Of a DNA stretch of 64,000 nt, positions 50,398-59,780 are shown in pieces. The stretch comes from Panacagrimonas sp041603235 (GTDB lineage: Bacteria > Pseudomonadota > Gammaproteobacteria > Nevskiales > Nevskiaceae). The position numbers were made by a program, and so were the translations under genes. Below the pieces are notes generated by a model. That model saw nothing but the letters and a program-made list of their open reading frames with translations, was not told the origin of the DNA and searched no databases. The stretch covers positions 310,001-374,000 of the forward strand of contig JBFIES010000002.1 in the NCBI GenBank assembly GCA_041603235.1, written 5' to 3'. The first letter of the stretch is position 1, and the number at the start of each line of letters is the position of its first letter.

Positions 50398-52503
50398 ATG
50401 AACTTCCGGTACTTCCTCTTCGCGCTGATTCTGGTTTTTCCTCTGTGTTCTTACGCAGCGCCGGTTAAAACCGATGAGGTTGAAGCCGAGCTGATTGCGG
50501 AAAACCAGAGCTTCCGGGCGGGTGACTTCGACAACTGGATTGCCCTGCGGTTGCGGCCGGAGCCGGGCTGGCATGTGTATTGGCAGAATCCGGGTGATTC
50601 CGGCATTCCAACCTCTATTGACTGGGATTTGCCTGCGGGCGCCAGCGCCGGTGACATGCTCTGGCCGTATCCGCACCAGGAAGCGCTGGGCGAGCTGACC
50701 AACTACGGCTACTCCGAAGAAACCCTGCACCTGATCCCGATCCGGGTTGCCGATGCCGGGGCCTACACCCTGAAAGGCACCGCCAAGTGGCTGGTCTGCA
50801 AGGATATCTGCATCCCGGGGCAGGCGGACCTGCAACTGGATGTCACTGCTGGGGCCGGCCCGCTGGAGCCAGACCTTGCCTGGGCTGGGGCTTTCAACAA
50901 GGCTCGCGCAGAGTTGCCGCTGGCCGCGCCTGACTGGGACGCGCAGTACGCTATTTCGGGCGGCGATTTTTCCCTAATGGTGGAAGGCGCACAGTTCCCC
51001 GCCGATGCCCGAATCGAGTTCTTCCCGCTGGCCAATGATCTGGTTTCGCATGCGGCAGAGCAGCGCATCGTGGTCGATGCCAGCAATGGCCTGCGCCTGA
51101 GCCAGGCGCTGTCCACCTATTTTGAAGAGCCGCCGCAACCCGTAACGGGCGTGCTGGTCATTCACGACACGGACAAGGTGCGCTCTTTCCAGATCCGGGC
51201 CGAGCCGGGCGCGGTGACACCGGTCCCGGCCAGTACTGCGGCTCCCAAGGATCAAGCGCAAGTGGGCCCCATGCCTGCAGGGCCAGCCAAGGCAGCTGCG
51301 CAGAGTGCAGATCCAACCCTGCTGGTCATGCTGGGCTTTGCGGTCATTGGCGGTTTGATCCTCAACCTCATGCCCTGCGTATTCCCCGTGCTGGCGATCA
51401 AGGCCCTGTCCGTCATGAGCGCACGATCCGAGCCAGCGACGCGACGGCAGGCGCATGCCCTGGCCTACACACTGGGCGTCATCCTGAGCTTCATGGTGGT
51501 TGCCGGGCTGCTGATCGCCTTGCGCGCAGGTGGGCAGGCTCTGGGCTGGGGATTCCAGCTGCAGTCGCCGGCCTTTGTCTTCGCCTTGACGGTTGTGCTT
51601 TTTGCCATGGGCTTGTCCCTGTCCGGCGCCGCTCATTTTGGTAGCCGATGGATGGGTGCTGGAGAGCGCCTGGCCTCCAGATCCGGCCTCAGTGGGTCGT
51701 TCTTCACCGGAGCACTGGCGGTGGTCGTCGCCACGCCCTGCTCGGCGCCATTCATGGCTTCCGCATTGGGGTTCGCGCTGACCCAGTCAGCCGCCATCGC
51801 CCTGATGATCTTTGCGGCACTGGGACTCGGTCTGGCCCTGCCATTCCTGCTAATTGGCTTTGTGCCCCGCCTGGCATCCATGCTGCCCAAGCCGGGCGCA
51901 TGGATGGAGACCTTCAAGCAGCTCATGGCCTTCCCGCTGTATCTCACTGCGGTATGGCTGCTTTGGGTCCTGGGCGGCCTGACCAGCCGGGACGGCATGG
52001 CACTGGCCCTCATCGGTCTGGTGCTGGTCGCGGTGGCCGTCTGGTCCTTTGGACGCGCACGCAGCGGCGTGGGGCAGGGGTTTGCGATTGTTGCGTTGGT
52101 CGCAGCTTTTTCCCTGATGTTGCACCCCGCAATGCGCGCGCAGGAGTCCGAGAAAATCGTCTCGCTCAAGCACGGCTCGGAGGCCTTCGGTCAGGCTCGA
52201 TTTGATGCCCTTCGCGCCGAAGGCCGATCAGTGTTCGTCGACTTCACCGCAGACTGGTGCCTGACCTGCAAGATCAACGAGCGGGGCGCCATGCGCGCTG
52301 ATTCCGTTCGTGATGCCTTCAGGCGCAATGACGTGGTCACGCTGGTGGGCGACTGGACCCGCGCAGACCCTGCCATCACCGCTGTGCTGGACCGCTACGG
52401 GCGAAGTGGCGTGCCGCTGTATCTGGCGTCTCGTGACGGCGCAGAGCCGGTGGTTCTGCCGCAAATTTTGACTCCGGACATCATCATCGGGGCCTTTGAG
52501 TAA
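50398..52503 (+). CDS. DsbD/ScsB-like thiol-disulfide reductase
   Basis: The 701-residue product moves reducing power from cytoplasmic thioredoxin to the periplasm. It has a signal peptide, an N-terminal periplasmic domain of the ScsB/DsbD type (about residues 22-280), a transmembrane domain with redox cysteines (LMPCVFP, Cys327; TPCSAPFM, Cys448) and a C-terminal thioredoxin domain with the active site WCLTC (Cys621, Cys624). The layout matches DsbD/ScsB proteins found in copper and oxidative stress clusters. The exported redoxin gene follows 25 bases later and is probably its substrate. Confidence 0.91.
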   Translation: MNFRYFLFALILVFPLCSYAAPVKTDEVEAELIAENQSFRAGDFDNWIALRLRPEPGWHVYWQNPGDSGIPTSIDWDLPAGASAGDMLWPYPHQEALGELTNYGYSEETLHLIPIRVADAGAYTLKGTAKWLVCKDICIPGQADLQLDVTAGAGPLEPDLAWAGAFNKARAELPLAAPDWDAQYAISGGDFSLMVEGAQFPADARIEFFPLANDLVSHAAEQRIVVDASNGLRLSQALSTYFEEPPQPVTGVLVIHDTDKVRSFQIRAEPGAVTPVPASTAAPKDQAQVGPMPAGPAKAAAQSADPTLLVMLGFAVIGGLILNLMPCVFPVLAIKALSVMSARSEPATRRQAHALAYTLGVILSFMVVAGLLIALRAGGQALGWGFQLQSPAFVFALTVVLFAMGLSLSGAAHFGSRWMGAGERLASRSGLSGSFFTGALAVVVATPCSAPFMASALGFALTQSAAIALMIFAALGLGLALPFLLIGFVPRLASMLPKPGAWMETFKQLMAFPLYLTAVWLLWVLGGLTSRDGMALALIGLVLVAVAVWSFGRARSGVGQGFAIVALVAAFSLMLHPAMRAQESEKIVSLKHGSEAFGQARFDALRAEGRSVFVDFTADWCLTCKINERGAMRADSVRDAFRRNDVVTLVGDWTRADPAITAVLDRYGRSGVPLYLASRDGAEPVVLPQILTPDIIIGAFE

Positions 52504-52528
52504 TCTTGAATCAAGAGAGGAAATTGAA

Positions 52529-53146
52529 ATGAACGCCATCAAAACCCTGCAAGTCAGCGCCTTTGCCGCATTGCTCTCAATGGGCGCCATCGGCAGTGCG
52601 AGTGCAAGTGTGGAAGTCGGGCAAGCCGCGCCTGATTTCACCGTGCCGGGTGCAAGCGGCGAGTCGGTCAAGCTGTCTGATTTTCGCGGCAAGCATGTGG
52701 TTCTGGAATGGACCAACGAGCACTGTCCGTTTGTTCAAAAGCATTACAAGGACGGCAACATGCAGGGTCTGCAGCAAAGCTATACCGATCAGGGTGTCGT
52801 CTGGATGACGGTGTTCTCCTCGGCGCCGGGCAAATCAGGGCACGTCGATCAGGCTGGTGCAAAGAAGTTTGCGGCAGATTTCAAAACGCATTCCTCCAAG
52901 CTGCTGCTGGACGAATCGGGTGACGTGGGCCGTGCTTACGGTGCCAAGACCACACCGCACATGTACGTGATCGACCCCGAAGGCAAGCTGATCTACATGG
53001 GCGGCATTGATGACAAGCCTAGCGCCGATTCGGCTGATATCGCTTCGTCCAAGAACTATGTGAAAGCTGCGCTGGACGAGGCGCTCGCCGGCAAGCCGGT
53101 TTCAGAAGCCAACACACGTCCCTACGGTTGCAGCATCAAGTACTGA
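52529..53146 (+). CDS. Exported peroxiredoxin-like (AhpC/TSA) protein
   Basis: The 205-residue product has a signal peptide (about residues 1-26, ending SASA) and a redoxin domain: VGQAAPDFTVPGASGESVKL, the single-Cys active site TNEHCPFVQKHY, YGAKTTPHMYVIDPEG, and a C-terminal PYGCSIKY typical of this subfamily. It has no CxxC, so it is probably a peroxidase-like or reductase partner that needs an external electron donor, which the preceding DsbD-like protein could provide. A GAGAGG ribosome binding site lies eight bases before the ATG at 52529. Confidence 0.9.
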   Translation: MNAIKTLQVSAFAALLSMGAIGSASASVEVGQAAPDFTVPGASGESVKLSDFRGKHVVLEWTNEHCPFVQKHYKDGNMQGLQQSYTDQGVVWMTVFSSAPGKSGHVDQAGAKKFAADFKTHSSKLLLDESGDVGRAYGAKTTPHMYVIDPEGKLIYMGGIDDKPSADSADIASSKNYVKAALDEALAGKPVSEANTRPYGCSIKY

Positions 53147-53208
53147 GTGATCGCCGCAGGGCAACGAAACAAATACAGAAACTGAAATAGAGGAAACACC
53201 CGGAGCTT

Positions 53209-54087
53209 ATGGATTACCAAACGCTGGATTGGCAGACTGAAGAAGGCATCCTGGTTTTGACCCTGAACCGGCCAGAGCAGCTCAACGCTTTCACCGTGCA
53301 GATGGCAGATGAACTCGAGGACGCCTTCAAGCGAGCCAGCCTTGATGACGAGGTTCGCGCTGTCATCGTCACCGGAAGCGGAAAGGCGTTTTGCGCAGGC
53401 ATGGATCTTTCCATCGAGGGCAATGTCTTCGGCCTCAATGAGTCCCTGCAACCGAGTCTGCAGGACATGCGCGACAGGCTTGATGACGCCGAGATGATTG
53501 CCGGTGTCCGTGACACCGGCGGTCGCGTGACCCTGGCCATCTATAACTGCACCAAGCCAGTCATTGCGGCGATCAACGGCGCTGCGGTGGGTATCGGCGC
53601 GACCATGACGCTGGCCATGGATTTTCGTCTTGCATCTGAGAAAGCGCGAATCGGCTTTGTGTTTGGCAAACTGGGTATTGTTCCTGAGGCCTGTTCGACC
53701 TGGTTTCTGCCACGCATCGTGGGGCTTCAGACAGCACTGGAATGGACCTACTCGGCAGAGATTCTGGATGCGGCTACCGCCCAGACCGGCGGTTTGCTGA
53801 AGGCGGTATATCCGGCAGATCAGTTGCTGGATGAGGCGAAGAAGCTGGCCCACAAGTTTGTGGATGGAAAGTCGCCGGTCGCTATCGCGCTGACGCGGCA
53901 GATGATGTACCGCAATTCTGCTCAGGCGCATCCCATGGAAGCACATCGCGTGGACTCACTGGCCATGTTCTACACCAGCATTGGTGATGGCAAGGAAGGC
54001 GTTCGCGCCTTCCTCGAAAAGCGCGCGCCGGAGTTCAAGTCCAGCGCTGGCGACATGCCGCCCTTCTACCCATGGGACAAAAACTAA
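53209..54087 (+). CDS. Enoyl-CoA hydratase/isomerase (crotonase) family protein
   Basis: The 292-residue product is a crotonase-fold enzyme acting on acyl-CoA. Key features are LTLNRPEQLNAFTVQMADEL, the oxyanion motif VTGSGKAFCAGMDLSIEG, INGAAVGIGATMTLAMDFRL with the second oxyanion strand, and GKLGIVPEACSTWFLPRIVG. The conserved Glu (GIVPE) is present, but the precise reaction cannot be told from sequence. It follows the redoxin gene by 62 bases and precedes a quinone oxidoreductase gene, 5 bases away. Confidence 0.88.
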   Translation: MDYQTLDWQTEEGILVLTLNRPEQLNAFTVQMADELEDAFKRASLDDEVRAVIVTGSGKAFCAGMDLSIEGNVFGLNESLQPSLQDMRDRLDDAEMIAGVRDTGGRVTLAIYNCTKPVIAAINGAAVGIGATMTLAMDFRLASEKARIGFVFGKLGIVPEACSTWFLPRIVGLQTALEWTYSAEILDAATAQTGGLLKAVYPADQLLDEAKKLAHKFVDGKSPVAIALTRQMMYRNSAQAHPMEAHRVDSLAMFYTSIGDGKEGVRAFLEKRAPEFKSSAGDMPPFYPWDKN

Positions 54088-54092
54088 AAATC

Positions 54093-55067
54093 ATGAAAGC
54101 GATTGTCTGCAAGGAATTTGGTCCACCCGAAAAACTCTCCTACGAAGAACTGGCCCTGCCTGCGCCGGGACCGACTCAAGTGCGCATCAAGGTGGAGGCG
54201 GCCGGGGTCAATTTTCCCGACGTGCTGATTATCCAGAACAAGTATCAGTTCAAGGGCACGCCGCCATTTGCACCCGGTGGCGAAGTCTGCGGAACGGTGA
54301 TAGAGGTAGGCAGCAAGGTGAGCTCACCCAAGGTCGGCGAACGTGTTGCGGCGCTGACCATGTCAGGCGGATTTGCACAGGAGTGCAACGCACCTGCCGC
54401 CGCCTGCGTGGCCGTGCCCGACAGCATGAGCAGCGCCATTGCGGCCGGTTTTCATCTGGTCTACGGCACGGTAATCCATGCGCTGAAGGATCGCGGCCAG
54501 CTCGCACAAGGCGAAACCTTGCTGGTGCTTGGTGCTTCGGGAGGCGTTGGTTTGGGGGCCGTCCAGATCGGAAAAATCATGGGCGCGCGCGTCATCGCCG
54601 CTGCTAGCTCGCCGGAAAAACTCGCGGTGTGCAAGGAGCAGGGTGCGGATGAGCTCATCGATTACAGCAAGGAATCATTGAAGGATGCGGTCAAGAAGCT
54701 CACCGGCGGAAAGGGCGCAGATGTCATCTTCGATCCGGTTGGTGGACAGTTCGCGCAGGACGCTTTCTCCTGCATCAACTGGAAGGGGCGCCATCTGGTC
54801 ATCGGTTTCGCGTCGGGTCCCATTCCGGAGATCGCCCTGAACCGGCTCCTGCTCAAGGGTGCTGCTTCATTGGGGGTGTTCTGGGGCGCTTTTACCCAGC
54901 GCGAACCCGAAGCCCAGGCTGCAAATGTGCGCCAACTCTACGAGTGGGTCGCGCAGGGCAAGCTCAAGCCGCTGATTACCCGCGAGTATCCATTGGCACA
55001 GGGCGCTCAGGCGTTGCGCGACATGATGGAACGGAAAGTCACCGGGAAAGTGGTGCTAATGGCGTGA
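54093..55067 (+). CDS. NADPH:quinone oxidoreductase family protein
   Basis: The 324-residue product is a medium-chain dehydrogenase/reductase of the zeta-crystallin/quinone oxidoreductase branch. It has the N-terminal catalytic domain (KVEAAGVNFPDVLIIQNKY, GGEVCGTVIEVGSKV) and the nucleotide-binding motif LVLGASGGVGLGAVQIG with PVGGQFAQDA later. The zinc ligands of alcohol dehydrogenases are absent. ATG 54093 starts five bases after the crotonase stop. Its own stop overlaps the GTG of the next gene. Confidence 0.9.
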   Translation: MKAIVCKEFGPPEKLSYEELALPAPGPTQVRIKVEAAGVNFPDVLIIQNKYQFKGTPPFAPGGEVCGTVIEVGSKVSSPKVGERVAALTMSGGFAQECNAPAAACVAVPDSMSSAIAAGFHLVYGTVIHALKDRGQLAQGETLLVLGASGGVGLGAVQIGKIMGARVIAAASSPEKLAVCKEQGADELIDYSKESLKDAVKKLTGGKGADVIFDPVGGQFAQDAFSCINWKGRHLVIGFASGPIPEIALNRLLLKGAASLGVFWGAFTQREPEAQAANVRQLYEWVAQGKLKPLITREYPLAQGAQALRDMMERKVTGKVVLMA

Positions 55068-55372
55068 CAAGCAGTTTGCGGACAACGGCGCTGATATCGC
55101 TGGCACTGGTCGTCAGTGCCTGCGCCAGCCGCACGCCAAAGTTTGCAGAGCTGGGTGAAAACTCCTACATGTTCACCTTGCGAGCGGAAAAAACGCAGGA
55201 CGGCAAGAAGATCGCGCGGCGCGAGGTTGCCAGTGCCGCCGAGCAGTACTGTGTGGACAAAGGCCAGCATGCGCGGCCGACCCACCTGTCATCCGGTGTG
55301 TCGGATTTCATGCTGGGTGATGACGTGGAACTGAATTTTCGTTGTCAGCAGGAGCCGTTCAACGGGCCCTGA
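55064..55372 (+). CDS. Small lipoprotein, unknown function
   Basis: The 102-residue product starts at a GTG that overlaps the stop of the oxidoreductase gene (GTGA). It has a lipoprotein signal with lipobox VVSAC and a short mature domain with two cysteines (EQYCVDKG, NFRCQQE). I do not recognise a family. It ends nine bases before the convergent acyltransferase gene. Translational overlap with the oxidoreductase suggests cotranscription. Confidence 0.8.
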   Translation: MTSSLRTTALISLALVVSACASRTPKFAELGENSYMFTLRAEKTQDGKKIARREVASAAEQYCVDKGQHARPTHLSSGVSDFMLGDDVELNFRCQQEPFNGP

Positions 55373-55381
55373 GGTCCGGCG

Positions 55382-55957
55382 CTACTCTTCGGCGGCAAAG
55401 TTTTCTGGCACTTTTCCCGGAATATCACGGTAAAAGTCCTGGATAATCTGCAAATCTGCTGCGTAGTCCCCGCTGGGCATGATCATCGGGCCACTGCCAA
55501 TCACCTTTTTCTCGTAATCAATAAAGGTCAGCAGAATCGGCACTTTGGCGGCCAGCGCGATCTGGTAGAAACCGCTCTTCCACTTCGGCGCGCGTTGGCG
55601 AGTGCCTTCGGGGGCGACGACGATGTAAATTTTTTCACGCTCAGCGAAGATGTCGGTGGTCTGTTCCACCACGCCGCGCGCCTTGTCTCGTCGGATCGGT
55701 ACGCCACCCAGCCCGATCAACAGGGACTTGAAAGGGAATTCAAACAAGCTGGCCTTGGCAAACCAGTTGATGCGAACCCCCAGGGCGACAATCGCCGTCA
55801 CCCCGATTACGCCGTCCCAGTTGGAGGTGTGGGGGGCCCCAACGAGGACCAGCTTGGGCTGGTCGGGCAGACGAATCTGCAGCCGATAACCCAGAATCCG
55901 GAGGATAAATCGTGCCAATCCACGGGAAATGGCGTTGCCCCAACGAGGTGCCTGCAT
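55382..55957 (-). CDS. Lysophospholipid acyltransferase family protein
   Basis: The 191-residue product has the PlsC-type motifs of 1-acylglycerol-3-phosphate acyltransferases: HTSNWD (the HX4D catalytic pair), VPIRRDKARG and PEGTRQRAPKW. The enzyme class moves an acyl group to a lysophospholipid or related acceptor. The start may be ATG 55957 or 55993; the extra 12 residues are polar and add little. It converges on the small lipoprotein gene and is divergent from miaB. Confidence 0.86.
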   Translation of the reverse strand: MQAPRWGNAISRGLARFILRILGYRLQIRLPDQPKLVLVGAPHTSNWDGVIGVTAIVALGVRINWFAKASLFEFPFKSLLIGLGGVPIRRDKARGVVEQTTDIFAEREKIYIVVAPEGTRQRAPKWKSGFYQIALAAKVPILLTFIDYEKKVIGSGPMIMPSGDYAADLQIIQDFYRDIPGKVPENFAAEE

Positions 55958-56046
55958 GGCGATTGCGCCGTCTTTATTGTGATTTGTCGTCAATTCTACG
56001 GTTTTGAGCCCGTATAATCGCTGCCCGAATTTTTATTAGCGTCCTG

Positions 56047-57405
56047 ATGCCTGTCCCGAAGCTGTACGTGCTCACGCATGGTTGCCAGATGAACGAGTAC
56101 GACTCGGTCAAGATGGCCGATGTCCTTGCGGCCTCGCATGGCTATGAGCGCACCCAGGACGCCGATCAGGCTGATCTTCTGTTGCTCAATACCTGCTCTG
56201 TTCGTGAACGCGCGCAGGAAAAGGTGTTTTCCGAGCTGGGCCGGTGGCGCGAGTGGAAAGACGCCATGCCGGGACGCCGCATCGGTGTCGGTGGCTGTGT
56301 GGCCAGCCAGGAAGGTGAGGCCATTGTCCGCCGGGTGCCGCAGGTTGATCTGGTTTTCGGGCCGCAAACCCTGCACCGCCTTCCACAATTGCTGGACCAG
56401 AGCCGCAAGACACAGCAGGCGGCGATCGATGTCACGTTTCCCGAGATCGAGAAATTCGATCGCTTGCCGGAACCGCGCGCCGAAGGCCCCACGGCGTTTG
56501 TTTCGATCATGGAAGGCTGCTCAAAATACTGCAGCTTCTGCGTCGTGCCTTATACGAGAGGCACCGAGATCAGCCGCCCGCTGGACGGTGTGCTGGTCGA
56601 AATTGCGCAACTGGCAGAGCAGGGCGTTCGCGAAGTGACGCTGCTGGGTCAGAACGTCAATGCCTATCGCGGCGCGATGGGCGACAGCAGCGAGATCTGC
56701 GATCTGGCGCTGCTGATTCACTATGTTGCGCAGATACCCGGCATTGAGCGCATTCGTTTCACAACTTCGCACCCAGCCGAGTTCACCGATGCGCTGGCGG
56801 ATGCCTTTGCCGAAGAGCCAAAGCTGGCGTCTTATCTGCATCTGCCGGTGCAATCCGGATCAGACCGCATTCTGGGCATGATGAAACGCGGCTATAGCCG
56901 CGCGGATTTTGTGCGCAAGATTGCTCGCGTACGTGCGGCGCGACCGGGCCTGTCCTTGTCGTCCGACTTTATCGTCGGCTTCCCCGGCGAGAGCGAAGCT
57001 GATTTCGAGCAGACGCTGAGTCTGATTGAAGAAATCGGTTTCGACTGCGCCTACTCCTTCAATTATTCGCCGCGGCCCGGCACACCGGCTGCCAATCTGC
57101 GCGACAACGTGCCGCGCGAGGTCAAGGATGAGCGTCTGCAGCGCCTGCAGGCCAGCATCCGCAAATTTGATGTCGCGTTCCTGGCGTCCTTCGTCGGTAC
57201 GACGCAGCGCGTGCTCGTTGAGCGCCCGTCAAAGCGGGGTCAAGGGCAGATGGCTGGACGCATCTCTGCCAATCGCGTGGTGAACTTTGCTGGCCCGGAA
57301 AACTGCATCGGACAGTTTGTGGACGTGCATATTGCGGAGGCCACAACCAATACCCTGCGCGGGCGCCTTGCCAGTGCAGCTGCCTCGGCGGCGACGCCAG
57401 CCTGA
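56047..57405 (+). CDS. miaB: tRNA methylthiotransferase MiaB
   Basis: MiaB is a radical-SAM enzyme that adds a methylthio group to i6A37 of tRNA. The 452-residue product has the N-terminal UPF0004 domain with cluster cysteines (HGCQMNEYDS, NTCSVRERAQEKVF, GGCVASQEG), the radical-SAM CxxxCxxC (MEGCSKYCSFCVVPYTRG), TLLGQNVNAYRG and a C-terminal TRAM domain. It heads the conserved miaB-phoH-ybeY-corC-lnt run. Length is close to that of E. coli MiaB (474). Confidence 0.96.
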   Translation: MPVPKLYVLTHGCQMNEYDSVKMADVLAASHGYERTQDADQADLLLLNTCSVRERAQEKVFSELGRWREWKDAMPGRRIGVGGCVASQEGEAIVRRVPQVDLVFGPQTLHRLPQLLDQSRKTQQAAIDVTFPEIEKFDRLPEPRAEGPTAFVSIMEGCSKYCSFCVVPYTRGTEISRPLDGVLVEIAQLAEQGVREVTLLGQNVNAYRGAMGDSSEICDLALLIHYVAQIPGIERIRFTTSHPAEFTDALADAFAEEPKLASYLHLPVQSGSDRILGMMKRGYSRADFVRKIARVRAARPGLSLSSDFIVGFPGESEADFEQTLSLIEEIGFDCAYSFNYSPRPGTPAANLRDNVPREVKDERLQRLQASIRKFDVAFLASFVGTTQRVLVERPSKRGQGQMAGRISANRVVNFAGPENCIGQFVDVHIAEATTNTLRGRLASAAASAATPA

Positions 57406-57453
57406 ATTCTGTGACCGGCGCGTTTGCCGGTCTGTCCCTGGAAAAATACTCAC

Positions 57454-58437
57454 ATGTCCGAATACATTGATCTTGTGCTGGAGCCGGATGATTCCGAGCG
57501 CATTGCCAATGTGTGCGGGCCGTTTGATGAACAGCTGCGCCAGATCGAATTGCGTCTGGGCATTGAAGTGCGTAATCGCGGAAATCAGTTTCGACTGGTG
57601 GGCAAGCCCGCAGACACGGCAACCGGCGAGTCCGTGCTGCGTGCCCTGTTTGAACAGGCGGCGCGCGGTGTAATCAGCGCGGAAGATGTTCACCTGAGCT
57701 TGAGCGAACATTCCAGCGCGGCGCCGGCGCCTGCAAAAGTGCGCCAGTCCGCCCACGGAGATGATGAAGTGGTGGTGCGCACCAAGCGCGGCGTCATTCG
57801 CGGTCGTGGCCCGGTGCAGAAGCAGTACCTCAAGGACATCGGGCGAAACGATCTGAGTTTCGGTATTGGTCCGGCAGGCACGGGCAAGACCTATCTGGCC
57901 GTGGCCAGCGCGGTGGCCGCGCTGGAGACGGATCGCGTGCGCCGAATTGTGCTGACGCGACCGGCCGTTGAAGCGGGTGAAAAACTGGGATTCCTGCCGG
58001 GTGACATGACGCAGAAGGTGGATCCCTATCTTCGACCGCTCTATGACGCGCTCTACGAGATGCTCGGCTTCGAGCGCGTGGCGCGACATATTGAACGCGC
58101 GGTGATCGAAGTGGCGCCTCTGGCCTTCATGCGCGGGCGAACGCTCAACGAGTCTTTCATCATTCTGGATGAGGCGCAGAACACCACACGCGAACAGATG
58201 AAGATGTTCCTGACCCGCATCGGGTTTGGCAGTGTTGCAGTGGTAACCGGCGATGTGACGCAGATTGATCTTCCGCGGCACGAGCACAGTGGTCTCAAGC
58301 ATGCGATGAAGGTGCTTGACGGCGTGCCGCGCATCGGTTTCTCGCATTTCCGGAAAGAAGATGTGGTGCGTCACCCGCTGGTGCAGGCCATCGTCGAAGC
58401 CTACGAGAATTGGGACACGGATAACCCGCCGTCATGA
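57454..58437 (+). CDS. PhoH-like ATPase (YbeZ)
   Basis: PhoH/YbeZ is a P-loop ATPase linked to RNA metabolism and to YbeY. The 327-residue product has an N-terminal KH-like part (about 1-95), Walker A GPAGTGKTYLAVA, RPAVEAGEKLGFLPGDMTQK, Walker B ILDEAQNTT and VVTGDVTQIDLPRHEHSGL. ATG 57454 gives the family-type start; an in-frame start at 57424 is less likely. Its stop overlaps the ybeY start (ATGA). Confidence 0.95.
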   Translation: MSEYIDLVLEPDDSERIANVCGPFDEQLRQIELRLGIEVRNRGNQFRLVGKPADTATGESVLRALFEQAARGVISAEDVHLSLSEHSSAAPAPAKVRQSAHGDDEVVVRTKRGVIRGRGPVQKQYLKDIGRNDLSFGIGPAGTGKTYLAVASAVAALETDRVRRIVLTRPAVEAGEKLGFLPGDMTQKVDPYLRPLYDALYEMLGFERVARHIERAVIEVAPLAFMRGRTLNESFIILDEAQNTTREQMKMFLTRIGFGSVAVVTGDVTQIDLPRHEHSGLKHAMKVLDGVPRIGFSHFRKEDVVRHPLVQAIVEAYENWDTDNPPS

Positions 58438-58886
58438 ACAGCGAGATTCTGGTTCAGCGCAAGGTCGCACCAGCAGGCGTTCCAGCGGCTTCGAGCCTGC
58501 GCAGCTGGGCCCGCGCAGCCCTTGGAAAAGCGGTGGGAGATCTCACCATTCGAATTGTCGATGCCCACGAGAGCCAGGATCTCAACAGTCGCTATCGCGG
58601 CCAGGACAAACCCACCAATGTGCTGTCGTTTCCGTATGAGGCAGAGACGCTGAATGTGCCGATTCTCGGTGACCTGGTGATCTGCGCACCGGTGGTCGCA
58701 CGCGAGGCGGAAGAGCAGGGCAAGCCCGTGCGTGCGCATTGGGCGCACATGGTGGTTCACGGCTGCCTGCATGTTCTGGGTTACGATCATGTGCAGGACG
58801 ATCAGGCCGAGGAAATGGAATCACGCGAGAAAGTAATTCTTGCGGAACTCGGATTTGATGATCCCTATATCAACGACCAGACATGA
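58434..58886 (+). CDS. ybeY: Endoribonuclease YbeY (rRNA maturation factor)
   Basis: YbeY is a zinc endoribonuclease needed for 16S rRNA 3' maturation and ribosome quality control. The 150-residue product has the three-His zinc motif VHGCLHVLGYDH and the family block RGQDKPTNVLSFPYE. Its start overlaps the phoH stop and its stop overlaps the corC start, so the three genes are translationally coupled. Confidence 0.96.
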   Translation: MNSEILVQRKVAPAGVPAASSLRSWARAALGKAVGDLTIRIVDAHESQDLNSRYRGQDKPTNVLSFPYEAETLNVPILGDLVICAPVVAREAEEQGKPVRAHWAHMVVHGCLHVLGYDHVQDDQAEEMESREKVILAELGFDDPYINDQT

Positions 58887-59728
58887 GCGACGACACCGAC
58901 AAGGAATCAGACAGTAACGCCAGCCGCTGGGTGCAAAGAATCATGCGCCGTTTCGGTGGTGGGCCACGCAACCGTGAAGATCTGCTCTCGCTGCTGCGAG
59001 AGGCGCGCAATCTGGAACTGATGGACACCGATGCACTGTTCATGTTCCAGGGCATTCTGGCCACCGCTGAGGAGCAGGTGCGCGACATCATGGTCCCGCG
59101 CGCGCAGATGACCGTCGTCGAGATCGACTGGCCCCTGGAAAAGCTCATCAGTGTGGTGGTGGAATCCGGGCACTCACGATTCCCGGTCATCGGGGAGTCA
59201 CGTGACGAGATTCTGGGCGTGTTGCTGGCCAAGGATCTTCTGAGATTCAGCTCGGCTGACGGGCAGGATTTTGATACCCGCAGTTGCCTGCGTCCCATCG
59301 CATTTGTTCCCGAATCCAAGCGGGTGAATGTCCTGCTCAAGGATTTCAAGCGCGGCCGTAATCATATGGCCATCGTTGCAGACGAATATGGCGGCGTTGC
59401 CGGACTGGTCACTATTGAAGATGTGCTTGAGCAGATCGTGGGCGAGATTGATGATGAGTACGACGAGGCCGAGCGCGCGCATATTCTCAAGCAGGATCAG
59501 CGGCGTTTTCTGGTGGCGGGTCTCACGCCGCTTGAAGAATTCAACGAGTATTTCAGTGCAGAATTTCCAACCGACGAGTTCGATACTGTGGGCGGGCTGA
59601 TCACGCAGCGTTTCGGTCACATGCCTAAGCGCGGCGAAAGCATTCGCATTGATAAATTCAACTTCATCGTGCAGCGCTCCGACAGCCGTCGCGTGCACAT
59701 GCTGCAGGTCACCCTGGCGCCGGGCTAA
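58883..59728 (+). CDS. CorC/YbeX family CBS-domain protein
   Basis: The 281-residue product has no membrane helix. It contains two CBS domains (about residues 65-185: DIMVPRAQMTVVEIDWPLEK, VLLKDFKRGRNHMAIVADEY followed by GGVAGLVTIEDVLEQIVGEI) and a C-terminal CorC_HlyC transporter-associated domain (about 195-281). E. coli YbeX/CorC is linked to magnesium/cobalt efflux and to ribosome function. ybeY and lnt flank it, the usual order. Confidence 0.94.
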   Translation: MSDDTDKESDSNASRWVQRIMRRFGGGPRNREDLLSLLREARNLELMDTDALFMFQGILATAEEQVRDIMVPRAQMTVVEIDWPLEKLISVVVESGHSRFPVIGESRDEILGVLLAKDLLRFSSADGQDFDTRSCLRPIAFVPESKRVNVLLKDFKRGRNHMAIVADEYGGVAGLVTIEDVLEQIVGEIDDEYDEAERAHILKQDQRRFLVAGLTPLEEFNEYFSAEFPTDEFDTVGGLITQRFGHMPKRGESIRIDKFNFIVQRSDSRRVHMLQVTLAPG

Positions 59729-59780
59729 GCCTTACGCTGCGTCTTCGGGCAATCCCACTCAGGACTCTTACAGCCCTTCC

